This document shows, piece after piece, positions 50,564 through 59,383 of a stretch of DNA of 64,000 bases (the first letter of the stretch is position 1; every line of letters starts with the position of its first letter). The notes beneath the pieces are model-generated. The model was not told the origin of the DNA. It did no database searches and saw nothing but the letters and a program-made list of their open reading frames with translations. Location: positions 5,952,001 through 6,016,000 of the forward strand of contig NZ_CP107918.1 of the NCBI RefSeq assembly GCF_036014195.1, in the 5' to 3' direction. The stretch is from Streptomyces sp. NBC_00442. Its GTDB lineage: Bacteria > Actinomycetota > Actinomycetes > Streptomycetales > Streptomycetaceae. A program made the translations under genes and the position numbers.

Positions 50564-51492
50564 AGCGCTGCCGCGATCTCCGCCGCGAGCCGCACGTTGC
50601 CGCGTACGGCCGCCACATTGGCCTCCAGGGACGCGCCCTGCGTGTGCTCGACGAGATGGGCCAACAGGAAGGGAGTGACCGCCTGCCCCGTGATCCCTTG
50701 GGCGCGGCAGGCGGCGAGACCCGAGGCGAGCACCTCGTCGTGCAGCCGGGGATCGAGCTGCTCCGCCTCCGGCACCGGATTGGCCACGATGACCGCCGAG
50801 CCGAGCGCGAGCGAGCGATGGGCCCGCAGGACGTCCGCCGCCTCCCGAGGCGTCCGCACCGTCCAGTCGACGGGCTCGCCCGAACTCGACAGGTAGAACC
50901 CGGGGAAGCGGTCGGTGCCGTATCCGACGACCGGGACCCCGAGCGTCTCCAGGCGCTGGAGCGTGGCCGGCACGTCGAGGATCGACTTCACGCCCGCGCA
51001 CACCACCGCGATCGGCGTCGTCGCGAGCAGCCGAAGATCCGCCGACTCGTCCTGAGTGCGGTCCCACTCGCGGTGTACGCCGCCGAGGCCGCCCGTGGCG
51101 AAGACGCGCAGCCCCGCCCGCTCGGCCAGGAACGCGGTGGCCGACACCGTCGTCGCCCCGCTGACCCCCGTCGCCAGCGCCATCGGCAGATCACGGTGGC
51201 CGAGCTTGCGCAGCTCGTCATGGGCCACGCGCTCCAACTGCCCCTTGTCCAGGCCCACCCGGGGACGCCCGTCGAGCACGGCGATCGTCGCGGGAACGGC
51301 ACCCCCGGCCCGAACCAGCTGCTCCAGCTCCTGGGCGACCCGCAGATTGCATGGCCGGGGGAGGCCGTGCGAGATGATCGTCGACTCCAGGGCCACCACG
51401 GGGCGGCCCTCTTCCAGGGCGGTCCGTACTTCCTTCGAGATCTCGGTGACATCGGTGATCTCGCGCGCGTCACGTACGTCGTCACAGGACAT
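50560..51492 (-). CDS. psuG: Pseudouridine-5'-phosphate glycosidase
   Basis: 310 residues, full length. Motifs: ALESTIISHGLPRPCNL (with the active-site Glu), GLDKGQLERVAH, ATGVSGATTVSATAFLAERAGLRVFATGGLGGVHR (with the Lys/Asp region following) and SILDVPATLQRLETLGVPVVGY. It cleaves the C-C glycosidic bond of pseudouridine 5'-phosphate. It is translationally coupled to the downstream PfkB kinase, forming a two-gene RNA-nucleoside salvage operon. Confidence 0.93.
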   Translation of the reverse strand: MSCDDVRDAREITDVTEISKEVRTALEEGRPVVALESTIISHGLPRPCNLRVAQELEQLVRAGGAVPATIAVLDGRPRVGLDKGQLERVAHDELRKLGHRDLPMALATGVSGATTVSATAFLAERAGLRVFATGGLGGVHREWDRTQDESADLRLLATTPIAVVCAGVKSILDVPATLQRLETLGVPVVGYGTDRFPGFYLSSSGEPVDWTVRTPREAADVLRAHRSLALGSAVIVANPVPEAEQLDPRLHDEVLASGLAACRAQGITGQAVTPFLLAHLVEHTQGASLEANVAAVRGNVRLAAEIAAAL

Positions 51493-51634
51493 GTCCCATC
51501 CCTGGCGCGCCCGGAGGGCGGATAAACGCGTCCGGCGTGTCCGGCGGGGCCGACCGGAGGCCGCTCGACAGTGTGTCGCGCCGGGGCGCCCGGAGCGGGT
51601 CGCGGTGTCGCTCGAAGCCCCGGCCGGGCGCGGC

Positions 51635-51640
51635 TAGATT
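51635..51640 (+). promoter_or_regulatory. Candidate -10 box of the cupin gene
   Basis: TAGATT ends 8 nt before ATG 51649, near leaderless spacing; no SD is present. Confidence 0.4.
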
Positions 51641-51648
51641 GAGCGGCC

Positions 51649-52041
51649 ATGAGCACCATGGACGACGCCACCGCCCCCGCAGGCCACAACCCCCAGGGCC
51701 CCGCATCCTTCGCCGTGCGCGTGTCCGACGCCGCACTGGAACCCGAGCCGCTCGATCCGGCCCAGATCGTCTCCGGCAGCCCCGAGGTGACGGGGAAGGT
51801 GCTGTGGGAGTCGCCGGACGGCAAGCAGATCCGGGGCATCTGGCAGATCACTCCGGGCGTGGTCACCGATACCGAGGCCGACGAACTCTTCGTGGTGGTC
51901 AGCGGGCGCGCCACCGTCGAGGTGGCCGGAGGCGCCACCCTTGAGCTCGGGCCCGGCGACGCCTGCGTGCTGCGTGAAGGCGACCGCACCACCTGGACCG
52001 TGCACGAGACGCTCCGCAAGGTCTACCAGATCAGCTCGTAG
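51649..52041 (+). CDS. Cupin-domain protein
   Basis: 130 residues. A single small beta-barrel: GIWQITPGVVTDTEADELFVVVSGRATVEV, then LELGPGDACVLREGDRTTWTVHETLRKVY. The first motif lacks the two His of metal cupins (TDTEADE instead), but E and the later H in TVHET remain; it resembles the DUF861/(S)-ureidoglycine aminohydrolase-like cupin_3 subgroup. Substrate unknown; it might be a sugar or small-molecule binder. Confidence 0.8.
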   Translation: MSTMDDATAPAGHNPQGPASFAVRVSDAALEPEPLDPAQIVSGSPEVTGKVLWESPDGKQIRGIWQITPGVVTDTEADELFVVVSGRATVEVAGGATLELGPGDACVLREGDRTTWTVHETLRKVYQISS

Positions 52042-52143
52042 GCCCCTGCGCTGGAGGCCGGGGGCGGGGGGCAGGGGCGGGGGCAGCGCCCAGACCAGTG
52101 ACGCCGCTCGGAACAGAGGCGCCGCTCGGGACAGAGGCGCCTC

Positions 52144-52695
52144 TCAGAACAGAGGCTGCGGCAGCACCCCTTCGAGCGCGAGCAGCTGTCGCTTGGTCTC
52201 CAGGCCGCCGCCGAACCCGCCCAGGCCGCCGCCGCTCTCCACCACGCGGTGACAGGGCACCACCACGGGCAGCGGGTTCGCCCCCATGGCCGCGCCCACC
52301 GCCTGCGCCGCCCCGGGCTGGCCGACCCGGCCTGCCAGATCGCCGTAGCCCACCACCGTGCCGTACGGCACCCCGGCCGCGAGCTCGCGCAACACCTGCC
52401 GATTGAATCCGGACGCGAGCGACCAGTCGAGCGGCAGCGTGAATTCGCGCAGCCGGCCGTCGAAGTACGCCCCGATCTGGCGTATGGGCTCCTCCAGAGG
52501 GCCCGCGCGGCCGGGCACGGCCGGGGCGGGCTCCGTGCCGAACCGGGCGGCCAGGGCCCGCACGGCACGGGCCCGTACCGCTTCGTCGGCATGGAACACC
52601 ACGTTCACCAGACCCTGGCCCGTCGCGGCCAGGAGCAGCGGACCGATGTCACTGCCGACCACGGTCCACTCGACGAACTGCGCATCGCTGTCCAT
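52144..52695 (-). CDS. ogt: Methylated-DNA-protein-cysteine methyltransferase
   Basis: 183 residues. The acceptor Cys is C148 in VVPCHRVVESGG; YGTVVGYGDLA and GAAMGANPLPVVVPCHR are the family signature, and FNRQVLRELAAGVPYGT starts the DNA-binding winged helix. It directly reverses O6-alkylguanine in DNA and is used up once per lesion. ATG 52695 lies 7 nt after the -10 of a damage-type promoter, so the transcript should be leaderless; this fixes the start. Confidence 0.93.
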   Translation of the reverse strand: MDSDAQFVEWTVVGSDIGPLLLAATGQGLVNVVFHADEAVRARAVRALAARFGTEPAPAVPGRAGPLEEPIRQIGAYFDGRLREFTLPLDWSLASGFNRQVLRELAAGVPYGTVVGYGDLAGRVGQPGAAQAVGAAMGANPLPVVVPCHRVVESGGGLGGFGGGLETKRQLLALEGVLPQPLF

Positions 52696-52702
52696 GCCGA
52701 CC

Positions 52703-52725
52703 ACGGTACGACCGCCCACTGACAA
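52703..52725 (-). promoter_or_regulatory. DNA-damage-type promoter of ogt
   Basis: On the minus strand TTGTCAGTGG (rc of 52716-52725), 7 nt, TACCGT (rc of 52703-52708), then 7 nt to the ATG. Left half identical to the polA and uvrB sites. Confidence 0.75.
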
Positions 52726-52991
52726 CGCGGCCCCGCCCGCCGGCACCGAAACCCCGCCCGCCGACGGCACAGCCCGTCCGCTGACACCAGCGCCCCGTCC
52801 GCCAGGGAAGCCACGAAGGCGGTGCCAAAGCGAACAGATCCCCCCAGAGGGGAACGCCCCGAGCGCCCGGAGTCGATAAATTGCCCGGAAAATGTTTGCC
52901 TGTCGCGCGGCGAGCCCTAATGTCGCCCCGAACCAGGGCCGCAACAGGAGTAGGGCCTCTTCAGTCGGTACGGGGTGAAGGGCACACGCGT

Positions 52992-53858
52992 ATGCACGGG
53001 ACGGTCGACGGATTCAGCTATGGCCTGGTGACGCCGGTGGCGGCGTTCATCATGGCCTGTCTAGGCGGAGCGCTCGGGCTGCGCTGCACCGCACGGTCCG
53101 TGCTGAGCGGGCGCTCCTTCAAGGCCGCCTGGCTCGCGCTCGGCGCCACGTCCATAGGCTCGGGCATCTGGACCATGCACTTCATCGCGATGATGGGCTT
53201 CAGCGTCCACGCGGTGCCGCTGGGCTACGACCGCGGCATCACCTTCGCCAGCCTCGTCGTGGCGATCGTCATGGTCGGCATCGGCATCTTCATCGTCGGC
53301 TACCGGGGCGCCACCCCCATGGCCCTGGTCACCGGCGGCACCATCACCGGGCTCGGCGTCGCCACCATGCACTACCTGGGCATGGCCGGGATCAAGATGA
53401 ACGGAGAGTTCGAGTACAACACCTTCGTCGTCAGCATCTCCGTGGTGATCGCCGTGGTGGCCGCCACGGCCGCCCTCTGGGCGGCCGTCTCCGTGCACGG
53501 GTTCATGGCGAGCCTGGTGGCCAGCCTCGTCATGGGCGTCGCGGTCAGCGGCATGCACTACACCGGCATGGCCGCACTCAGCGTCCAGCTCCACGGCGGC
53601 GCCACCGGAACGTCCAGCGGCGGTGAGTCGCCCGCCGCCCTGCTCGCACCCATGCTGATCGGACCCGTCGCCTTCCTGGTCCTGGCCGGCGTGGTCGTGA
53701 TGTTCGACCCCCTCGTGGTCATGGGCAAGCCGGACTGGCAAAAGCGCCCGCCGCGCCAGATCCCCACCCCCAGGCACCGCCCGTCCTTCCCGGAACGCAC
53801 CAGCTGGGCGGCGTCCGAGCCACCGCGCGAAGGCTCCGCGTCGCCGCACGACTGGTGA
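52992..53858 (+). CDS. MHYT-domain integral membrane sensor
   Basis: 288 residues with seven membrane segments. Three MHYT motifs are visible: MHFIAMMGF, MHYLGMAGI and MHYTGMAAL, each near the outer face, with His and Met thought to bind copper or sense gases such as O2, CO or NO. There is no attached GGDEF, EAL or kinase domain; the C-terminal 55 residues are a Pro/Arg-rich cytosolic tail. ATG 52992 has GGTGAAGG upstream. Partner unknown. Confidence 0.88.
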   Translation: MHGTVDGFSYGLVTPVAAFIMACLGGALGLRCTARSVLSGRSFKAAWLALGATSIGSGIWTMHFIAMMGFSVHAVPLGYDRGITFASLVVAIVMVGIGIFIVGYRGATPMALVTGGTITGLGVATMHYLGMAGIKMNGEFEYNTFVVSISVVIAVVAATAALWAAVSVHGFMASLVASLVMGVAVSGMHYTGMAALSVQLHGGATGTSSGGESPAALLAPMLIGPVAFLVLAGVVVMFDPLVVMGKPDWQKRPPRQIPTPRHRPSFPERTSWAASEPPREGSASPHDW

Positions 53859-53880
53859 CGGGAACCCGATCGGACCGCGG

Positions 53881-53903
53881 TTGTCAGTGGCGGGTCGTAC
53901 GGT
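53881..53903 (+). promoter_or_regulatory. DNA-damage-type promoter of uvrB
   Basis: TTGTCAGTGG (53881-53890), 7 nt, TACGGT (53898-53903), then 6 nt to the ATG: leaderless. Confidence 0.75.
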
Positions 53904-53909
53904 GGTTGC

Positions 53910-56033
53910 ATGCGGCCCGTTTCCAAGATCGAACGTACGGTGGCGCCCTTCGAGGTCGTCAGTCCCTACCAGCCCAGCGGTGACCAGCCGGCGGCCATCG
54001 CCGAGCTGGAGAAGCGCATCCGCGCAGGTGAGAAGGACGTCGTCCTGCTCGGCGCCACCGGCACCGGAAAGTCGGCGACGACTGCCTGGATGATCGAGAA
54101 GCTCCAGCGCCCCACCCTCGTCATGGCGCCGAACAAAACGCTGGCCGCCCAGCTGGCGAACGAGTTCCGTGAGCTGCTGCCCAACAACGCCGTCGAGTAC
54201 TTCGTGTCGTACTACGACTACTACCAGCCCGAGGCGTACGTCCCGCAGTCGGACACCTACATCGAGAAGGACTCCTCGATCAACGAGGAGGTCGAGCGGC
54301 TGCGCCACTCCGCGACCAACTCCCTGCTGACCCGCCGTGACGTGATCGTGGTCGCCTCCGTCTCCTGCATCTACGGCCTGGGCACCCCGCAGGAGTACGT
54401 CGACCGCATGGTGCAGCTGAAGGTCGGCGACGAAATCGACCGCGACCAGCTGCTGCGCCGCTTCGTCGACATCCAGTACACCCGCAACGACGTGGCGTTC
54501 GCCCGCGGCACCTTCCGGGTGCGCGGCGACACCATCGAGATCTTCCCGGTGTACGAGGAACTGGCCGTCCGCATCGAGATGTTCGGGGACGAGATCGAGG
54601 CCCTCTCCACCCTGCACCCGATCACCGGCGAGATCATCAGCGAGGACCAGTCGCTGTACGTCTTCCCGGCGAGCCACTACGTGGCCGGCCCGGAGCGCAT
54701 GGAGAAGGCCGTCAACGGCATCGAGAAGGAGCTGGAGCAGCGCCTGGCGGAGCTGGAGAAGCAGGGCAAGCTCCTGGAGGCGCAGCGGCTGCGCATGCGC
54801 ACCACGTACGACCTGGAGATGCTCCGCCAGATCGGCAGCTGCTCGGGCGTCGAGAACTATTCGATGCACTTCGACGGCCGCGACCCCGGCACCGCGCCCA
54901 ACACCCTGATCGACTACTTCCCCGAGGACTTCCTGCTGGTCCTGGACGAGTCGCACGTGACGGTGCCGCAGATCGGCGCGATGTACGAGGGCGACGCCTC
55001 CCGCAAGCGCACCCTCGTCGACCACGGTTTCCGGCTGCCCTCCGCGCTGGACAACCGGCCGCTGAAGTGGGAGGAGTTCCTGGGCCGCATCGGCCAGACC
55101 GTCTACCTGTCGGCCACCCCCGGCAAGTACGAACTGTCCCGCGGCGACGGCTTCGTGGAGCAGATCATCCGCCCGACCGGCCTGGTCGACCCGGAGGTCG
55201 TGGTCAAGCCCACCGAGGGGCAGATCGACGACCTGGTGCACGAGATCCGGCAGCGCACCGAGAAGGACGAGCGCATCCTGGTCACCACCCTGACCAAGAA
55301 GATGGCCGAGGACCTCACCGACTACTTCCTCGAACTGGGCATCCAGGTGCGCTACTTGCACAGCGACGTCGACACGCTGCGCCGCATCGAGCTCCTGCGC
55401 GAACTGCGGGCCGGCGAGTACGACGTCCTGGTCGGCATCAACCTGCTCCGTGAGGGCCTCGACCTGCCCGAGGTCTCCCTGGTGGCGATCCTCGATGCCG
55501 ACAAGGAGGGCTTCCTCCGTTCGGGCACCTCTCTGATCCAGACCATCGGCCGTGCGGCACGCAACGTCTCCGGCCAGGTCCACATGTACGCCGACCGCGT
55601 CACCCCGGCGATGGAGAAGGCCATCGAGGAGACCAACCGGCGCCGCGAGAAGCAGATCGCGTACAACACGGAGAGGGGCATCGATCCGCAGCCGCTGCGG
55701 AAGAAGATCAACGACATCGTCGCGACCATCGCGCGCGAAGAGGTCGACACCGAGCAGCTGCTCGGCACCGGATACCGCCAGGGCAAGGAGGGGAAGGCCG
55801 CCAAAGCGCCGGTCCCCGCACTCGGAGGCAAGGCGGCGAAGACGGCCAAGGGCGCCAAGAAGGAGCTCACCGACCGGCCGGCGGCCGAACTGGCGGGAAT
55901 CATCGAGGAGATGACCGACCGGATGCGGGCCGCGGCCGCGGACCTGCAGTTCGAGGTGGCGGCCCGGCTGCGCGACGAGGTCGGCGAACTGAAGAAGGAA
56001 CTCCGTCAGATGAGGGAGGCGGGTCTCGCCTGA
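53910..56033 (+). CDS. uvrB: Excinuclease ABC subunit B
   Basis: 707 residues. Walker [15 protein letters not shown] begins near residue 47; the damage-probing beta-hairpin lies in [40 protein letters not shown] is motif [34 protein letters not shown] and QTIGRAARN complete the helicase core. The C-terminal UVR motif ([30 protein letters not shown], about 660-695) binds UvrC. It loads onto damage handed over by UvrA, whose gene begins at 63627. A lysine/alanine-rich insert (about 625-655) is lineage-specific. Confidence 0.97.
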   Translation: MRPVSKIERTVAPFEVVSPYQPSGDQPAAIAELEKRIRAGEKDVVLLGATGTGKSATTAWMIEKLQRPTLVMAPNKTLAAQLANEFRELLPNNAVEYFVSYYDYYQPEAYVPQSDTYIEKDSSINEEVERLRHSATNSLLTRRDVIVVASVSCIYGLGTPQEYVDRMVQLKVGDEIDRDQLLRRFVDIQYTRNDVAFARGTFRVRGDTIEIFPVYEELAVRIEMFGDEIEALSTLHPITGEIISEDQSLYVFPASHYVAGPERMEKAVNGIEKELEQRLAELEKQGKLLEAQRLRMRTTYDLEMLRQIGSCSGVENYSMHFDGRDPGTAPNTLIDYFPEDFLLVLDESHVTVPQIGAMYEGDASRKRTLVDHGFRLPSALDNRPLKWEEFLGRIGQTVYLSATPGKYELSRGDGFVEQIIRPTGLVDPEVVVKPTEGQIDDLVHEIRQRTEKDERILVTTLTKKMAEDLTDYFLELGIQVRYLHSDVDTLRRIELLRELRAGEYDVLVGINLLREGLDLPEVSLVAILDADKEGFLRSGTSLIQTIGRAARNVSGQVHMYADRVTPAMEKAIEETNRRREKQIAYNTERGIDPQPLRKKINDIVATIAREEVDTEQLLGTGYRQGKEGKAAKAPVPALGGKAAKTAKGAKKELTDRPAAELAGIIEEMTDRMRAAAADLQFEVAARLRDEVGELKKELRQMREAGLA

Positions 56034-56066
56034 CGGGCGGGGCGCGGGGGCGGGGCCCTTGCGTGC

Positions 56067-56086
56067 GCGGTGTGTTGCAACACCGC
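56067..56086. promoter_or_regulatory. Inverted repeat downstream of uvrB / upstream of terD
   Basis: GCGGTGT-N6-ACACCGC, 34 bp after the uvrB stop and 125 bp before the terD GTG. Could be a terminator stem or an operator; a TAGGGT box follows at 56129-56134. Confidence 0.35.
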
Positions 56087-56210
56087 CACAAAAGGCCCCC
56101 GCGTAGTGGCGTGGGGCGCGTCACTGCGTAGGGTCGGGCGCGAGAACGTACAACAACGCAAAGCATGTCAAGGCACATCAAGAACGACACATGGGGAGAG
56201 GGGACAGCGC

Positions 56211-56789
56211 GTGACGGTCAATCTGTCCAAGGGTCAGGCCATCAGCCTGGAGAAGCAGGGTGGCGGCACCCTGACCGCGGTGCGCATGGGGCTCGGCTGG
56301 CAGGCGGCCCCGCGCCGAGGTCTGTTCGGCAAGCGGACGCAGGAGATCGACCTGGACGCCTCGGCGGTGCTCTTCGCCGACAAGCAGCCCGTGGACGTGG
56401 TCTTCTTCCGTCACCTCGTCAGCGACGACGGCTCGGTCCGGCACACCGGTGACAACCTGGTGGGCGGTGCGGGCCAGGGCGGTGACGACGAGTCGATCCT
56501 GGTCGACCTCGCGCGCGTGCCGGTCCACATCGACCAGATCGTCTTCACGGTGAACTCGTTCACCGGCCAGACGTTCCAGGAGGTGCAGAACGCCTTCTGC
56601 CGTCTGGTCGACGAGACGAACGGCCAGGAGCTGGCCCGCTACACGCTGGACGGCGGCGGCCAGTACACCGCGCAGATCATGGCCAAGGTGCACCGCGCGG
56701 GCGCCGGCTGGCAGATGACGGCCATCGGCAACCCGGCCAACGGACGCACCTTCCAGGACCTGATGCCGGCGATCCTGCCCCACCTCTGA
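56211..56789 (+). CDS. TerD-family stress protein
   Basis: 192 residues from GTG 56211 (GGAGAGGGG upstream). Standard single TerD domain: VNLSKGQAISLEKQ, RMGLGWQ, the acidic DLDASAVLF, FRHLVSDDGSVRHTGDNLVGGAGQGGDDESILVDLARVPVHIDQIVFTVN, ending RTFQDLMPAILP. The Asp-rich loops bind calcium. TerD proteins belong to tellurite/stress response systems whose chemistry is unresolved. It is the first of two terD genes upstream of terC. Confidence 0.93.
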   Translation: MTVNLSKGQAISLEKQGGGTLTAVRMGLGWQAAPRRGLFGKRTQEIDLDASAVLFADKQPVDVVFFRHLVSDDGSVRHTGDNLVGGAGQGGDDESILVDLARVPVHIDQIVFTVNSFTGQTFQEVQNAFCRLVDETNGQELARYTLDGGGQYTAQIMAKVHRAGAGWQMTAIGNPANGRTFQDLMPAILPHL

Positions 56790-57110
56790 TCGCACCGCAG
56801 TACGGACACCGCAGTAGTACGAAACACCGCAGCTCCCGGAGGCACGACGCCGCCGGGAGCTGCATCACAACCACCGATGCATCGCCGTCCGCAACTGACG
56901 GTCCGTAACTGACAGTTGGAGAAGGGTAGTTGGGGACCAGTGGTCGGCCACTGACAGCGAAGTCTGCCAGCCGACGACTGACAGCCGAAGTCTGCCAGCC
57001 GTCAGCTGCCAGCCGACAGCTGACAGCCGGCGACTGACAATCGACGGCTGACAGCGGACAACTGACAACCGCGCACGCACGACCATCAACTCGACGAGGG
57101 GACAGAGGCG
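56790..57110. other. 321-bp region between the two terD genes, mostly degenerate repeats
   Basis: No gene supported. A short GC hairpin region near 56836-56863 could terminate the first terD; the rest up to 57071 is the repeat patch described separately. Confidence 0.6.
56894..57071. repeat. Degenerate CTGACAG/CTGCCAGCCG repeat patch
   Basis: ACTGACAG-type octamers start at 56894, 56908, 56950, 56977, 57033 and 57061, with GCTGACAG between them. The best-preserved unit is about 27 bp (56950-56976 and 56977-57003: ACTGACAGC, GAAGTCTGCCAGCCG). Later units are rearranged. The patch ends 40 bp before the second terD ATG. Confidence 0.8.
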
Positions 57111-59072
57111 ATGACGGCCGAGCTGGTACGGGGACAGAACCACCCCCTGCCCCAGACCCGACTGGAAATCCGGGTGTCGGCCGGCACCCCGATCGTGGCG
57201 GGCGCCACGCTCGGCGACGAGCAGGGCAGGGTGCACGGCGTCGAGCGGGTCGCCCACCCCGGCTCGCCGGCCCTGCCCGGCGTCGAGGTCTCCCGGCAGG
57301 CCGCCGCCGAGCACCGCTTGGCCGTGGACCTGGAGGCCCTGGGCGAGGGAGTGCACCGGGTCGGCGTGCTCCTCGCGCTGCCGCTCGGGACGCCGGGCCC
57401 CAGCCGTTTCGCCGCCGTCGCCGCGCCCTTCGTCGCCGTCACCGGCCTCGACGGCGCGGAGATCGCGAGTTACACGATCACGGGCCTCGGCGAGGAGTCC
57501 GCGGTCGTGGCCCTGGAGCTCTACCGCCGCCAAGGCGCATGGAAGATCCGCGCCGTCGGCCAGGGGTACGCGGGAGGCCTCGCGGACCTGCTGGCCGACC
57601 ACGGCCTGCCCGAGGCCGGGCGGCTGGCCACCGCCGTCCAGGAGGCCATCGCGGTCGGTGTCTCCCGCTCCGTGGCGGCGCCGTCGCCGCGTACGAGCGA
57701 CGACGCCCGCGTTCGCGCGTCCGGGGCGGCGCCCGGCGCTGGGCCCGCGCGGACCGACGTCGAGCCACCCGGCGCCCAGCCGTCAGTTGCTCAGCCGTCC
57801 GTTGCCGTGCCGCCCCAACAGGGAGTCGCCGACGGCGGTCCCATCAGCTATGCGCATCCGCGCCGCCGGACCACCCCACCGCCACCGCCATCGTCGGTGC
57901 CCTCCGCCGCGCCGGCGGCCGCCCCGGGTGAGCCGGCCCGTCCGGTCGCGGGCGACGCCGCCGGCTGGTCCATGGACGAGCGGCTCTACAACCAGGTGTG
58001 GGGCATGTTCGAGGACCTGGCCCGCGCCGTCGCGGCCTTCCGAAGCGCCGTCGACTTCGCGGACTCGCGCAGGGAGCAGGAGCTGGACCGGGCCCTGTCC
58101 GACCCGTGCGGCCGCCTGGGCTCCGCCGGAAACCAGGCACGGGAAGAGGCCCACGCCAAGCGGGAGGACCTCGTCGCACGGGCCAAGGAGGTGCTCGACC
58201 GCGACCTCGCTCAGCTGACCGCCGAGTCCGAGGTCGTCGAGCCCGCGCTGCCGCCCGCGTACGCCCGCTGGGACAACCCGGTCTGGCATGCCTACCGGGT
58301 GCCGATGGAGATTCCCATGGCGCTGCGGATCGGTGACGTCCGGCTGCCCGAGCGGCCGGAGCTGCGCATCCCGATGCTGGTCAGGCTGCCGTTGGAACGG
58401 GGCCTGTGGATCGACGCGGGCCGCGTCGGCTCCGAGGCGGCCGCGTTCATGGATGCCGCGCAGATCAAGGGCCTCGCCGTGGACACGGCCGTGGCGATCG
58501 CGGCCCGGCTCCTTGCGGTCTACCCTGCCCATGAGTTCGCCGTCCATGTCATCGATCCCGCGGGCTCGGCCGCGAGTCGGCTCGCCCCGCTCACGCGGTC
58601 CGGGGTGCTGGCCGCGCCGCCCGCCGCGGGCGCCGCGGGCGTGTCCGAGGTGCTGGCGCGGCTCACCGAGCGGGTGGACCTCGTACAGATGGCGGCCCGG
58701 GGCGGAGCGGGCGCCGACGCCCTGCCGCCCGACATGGACACCGCCGAGCAGCTCCTGATCGTCAACGACTTTCCGCACGGCTTCGACGACCGCGCCCTGA
58801 ACCAGCTGCGCTACCTGGCCGACGAGGGCCCCTCGGTGGGCGTCCACCTCCTGATGGTCGCCGACCGCGAGGACGCGAGCGAGTACGGGCCGGTGCTGCA
58901 CCCGTTGTGGCGCTCGCTGCTGCGGCTGACGCCCATCCCCGAAGACCACCTCGCCGACCCGTGGGTGGGGCACGCCTGGACGTACGAGCCGCCGCTGGCG
59001 CCGTCGGGCAGCCGGGTCCTGGAGCAGGTGCTCGACCGGGTCGGCGAGGCCCGCGCGGCCTGGCCCCGCTAG
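57111..59072 (+). CDS. TerD domain fused to an FtsK/SpoIIIE-like domain without Walker A
   Basis: 653 residues. A diverged TerD domain occupies 1-190 (YTITGLGEESAVVALELYRRQGAWKIRAVGQGYAGGLADLLADHG is its end). A Pro/Ala linker (190-285) and a coiled-coil-like helical stretch (285-380) precede a domain (about 400-650) resembling the nucleotide-binding part of FtsK/HerA ATPases: RIPMLVRLPLERGLWIDAG at the expected P-loop strand, but no GxGKS; LLIVNDFPHGFDD as a Walker-B-like strand; GVHLLMVADREDASEY as the sensor strand. It is probably an ATPase-derived scaffold. ATG 57111 has an AGAGG SD. Confidence 0.75.
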   Translation: MTAELVRGQNHPLPQTRLEIRVSAGTPIVAGATLGDEQGRVHGVERVAHPGSPALPGVEVSRQAAAEHRLAVDLEALGEGVHRVGVLLALPLGTPGPSRFAAVAAPFVAVTGLDGAEIASYTITGLGEESAVVALELYRRQGAWKIRAVGQGYAGGLADLLADHGLPEAGRLATAVQEAIAVGVSRSVAAPSPRTSDDARVRASGAAPGAGPARTDVEPPGAQPSVAQPSVAVPPQQGVADGGPISYAHPRRRTTPPPPPSSVPSAAPAAAPGEPARPVAGDAAGWSMDERLYNQVWGMFEDLARAVAAFRSAVDFADSRREQELDRALSDPCGRLGSAGNQAREEAHAKREDLVARAKEVLDRDLAQLTAESEVVEPALPPAYARWDNPVWHAYRVPMEIPMALRIGDVRLPERPELRIPMLVRLPLERGLWIDAGRVGSEAAAFMDAAQIKGLAVDTAVAIAARLLAVYPAHEFAVHVIDPAGSAASRLAPLTRSGVLAAPPAAGAAGVSEVLARLTERVDLVQMAARGGAGADALPPDMDTAEQLLIVNDFPHGFDDRALNQLRYLADEGPSVGVHLLMVADREDASEYGPVLHPLWRSLLRLTPIPEDHLADPWVGHAWTYEPPLAPSGSRVLEQVLDRVGEARAAWPR

Positions 59073-59188
59073 CGCGCGGCCTGTCCCCAGCCGGCCTCGT
59101 CCGTCGGGTTGAGGCGGCTCGGGCTGGGCCGAAAGAATGAGCGAGGAACCGCCTCCACCTGGCCTTTTGGTTCTTCTTTACCCATCTC

Positions 59189-59218
59189 TTTACCTTCTCT
59201 TGGTTATTCGGGTAGGCT
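59189..59218 (+). promoter_or_regulatory. terC promoter
   Basis: TTTACC (59189-59194), 18 bp, TAGGCT (59213-59218). The expected start near 59225 coincides with the first base pair of the riboswitch. Confidence 0.5.
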
Positions 59219-59225
59219 TCCTCCC

Positions 59226-59340
59226 AGCGGAGGGGAGTACTCCCGACTGCGGCGTTCCCGTCAATACGGACCCACGGGACGGGTCCCGGGGCGCCGGCCC
59301 GCGGTGCGAGGGAAGGCGCCCGGGTGGAAGAGACCTCCGG
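59226..59340 (+). ncRNA. yybP-ykoY manganese riboswitch upstream of terC
   Basis: The P1 stem pairs CGGAGG (59228-59233) with CCTCCG (59334-59339). Conserved elements are the GGGGAGTA loop right after P1, CGTCAATACG in the second arm, and GAAGAGACC before the closing strand, as in RF00080. This class binds Mn2+ and controls TerC/MntP-type exporters, matching the downstream gene. Structure was drawn by eye. Confidence 0.8.
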
Positions 59341-59383
59341 CAGCGACGACGCTGATCAGTAGCCGTACGACGCCGGAGGCGCA

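Larger units (their letters stand above)
59073..59383. other. 311-bp leader region of terC
   Basis: Holds the terC promoter (59189-59218), an AT-rich T/C tract at 59155-59215 that stands out from the GC-rich surroundings, and the riboswitch at 59226-59340. No gene. Confidence 0.7.

Noticed and set aside
57033..57071. Minus-strand TTGTCAG strings in the repeat patch as further damage promoters
   Set aside because: They are part of the degenerate repeat; no -10 follows at the required spacing and no minus-strand gene lies downstream.
56950..57071. CRISPR array
   Set aside because: Units are degenerate and adjoin without unique spacers, and no cas gene is near.
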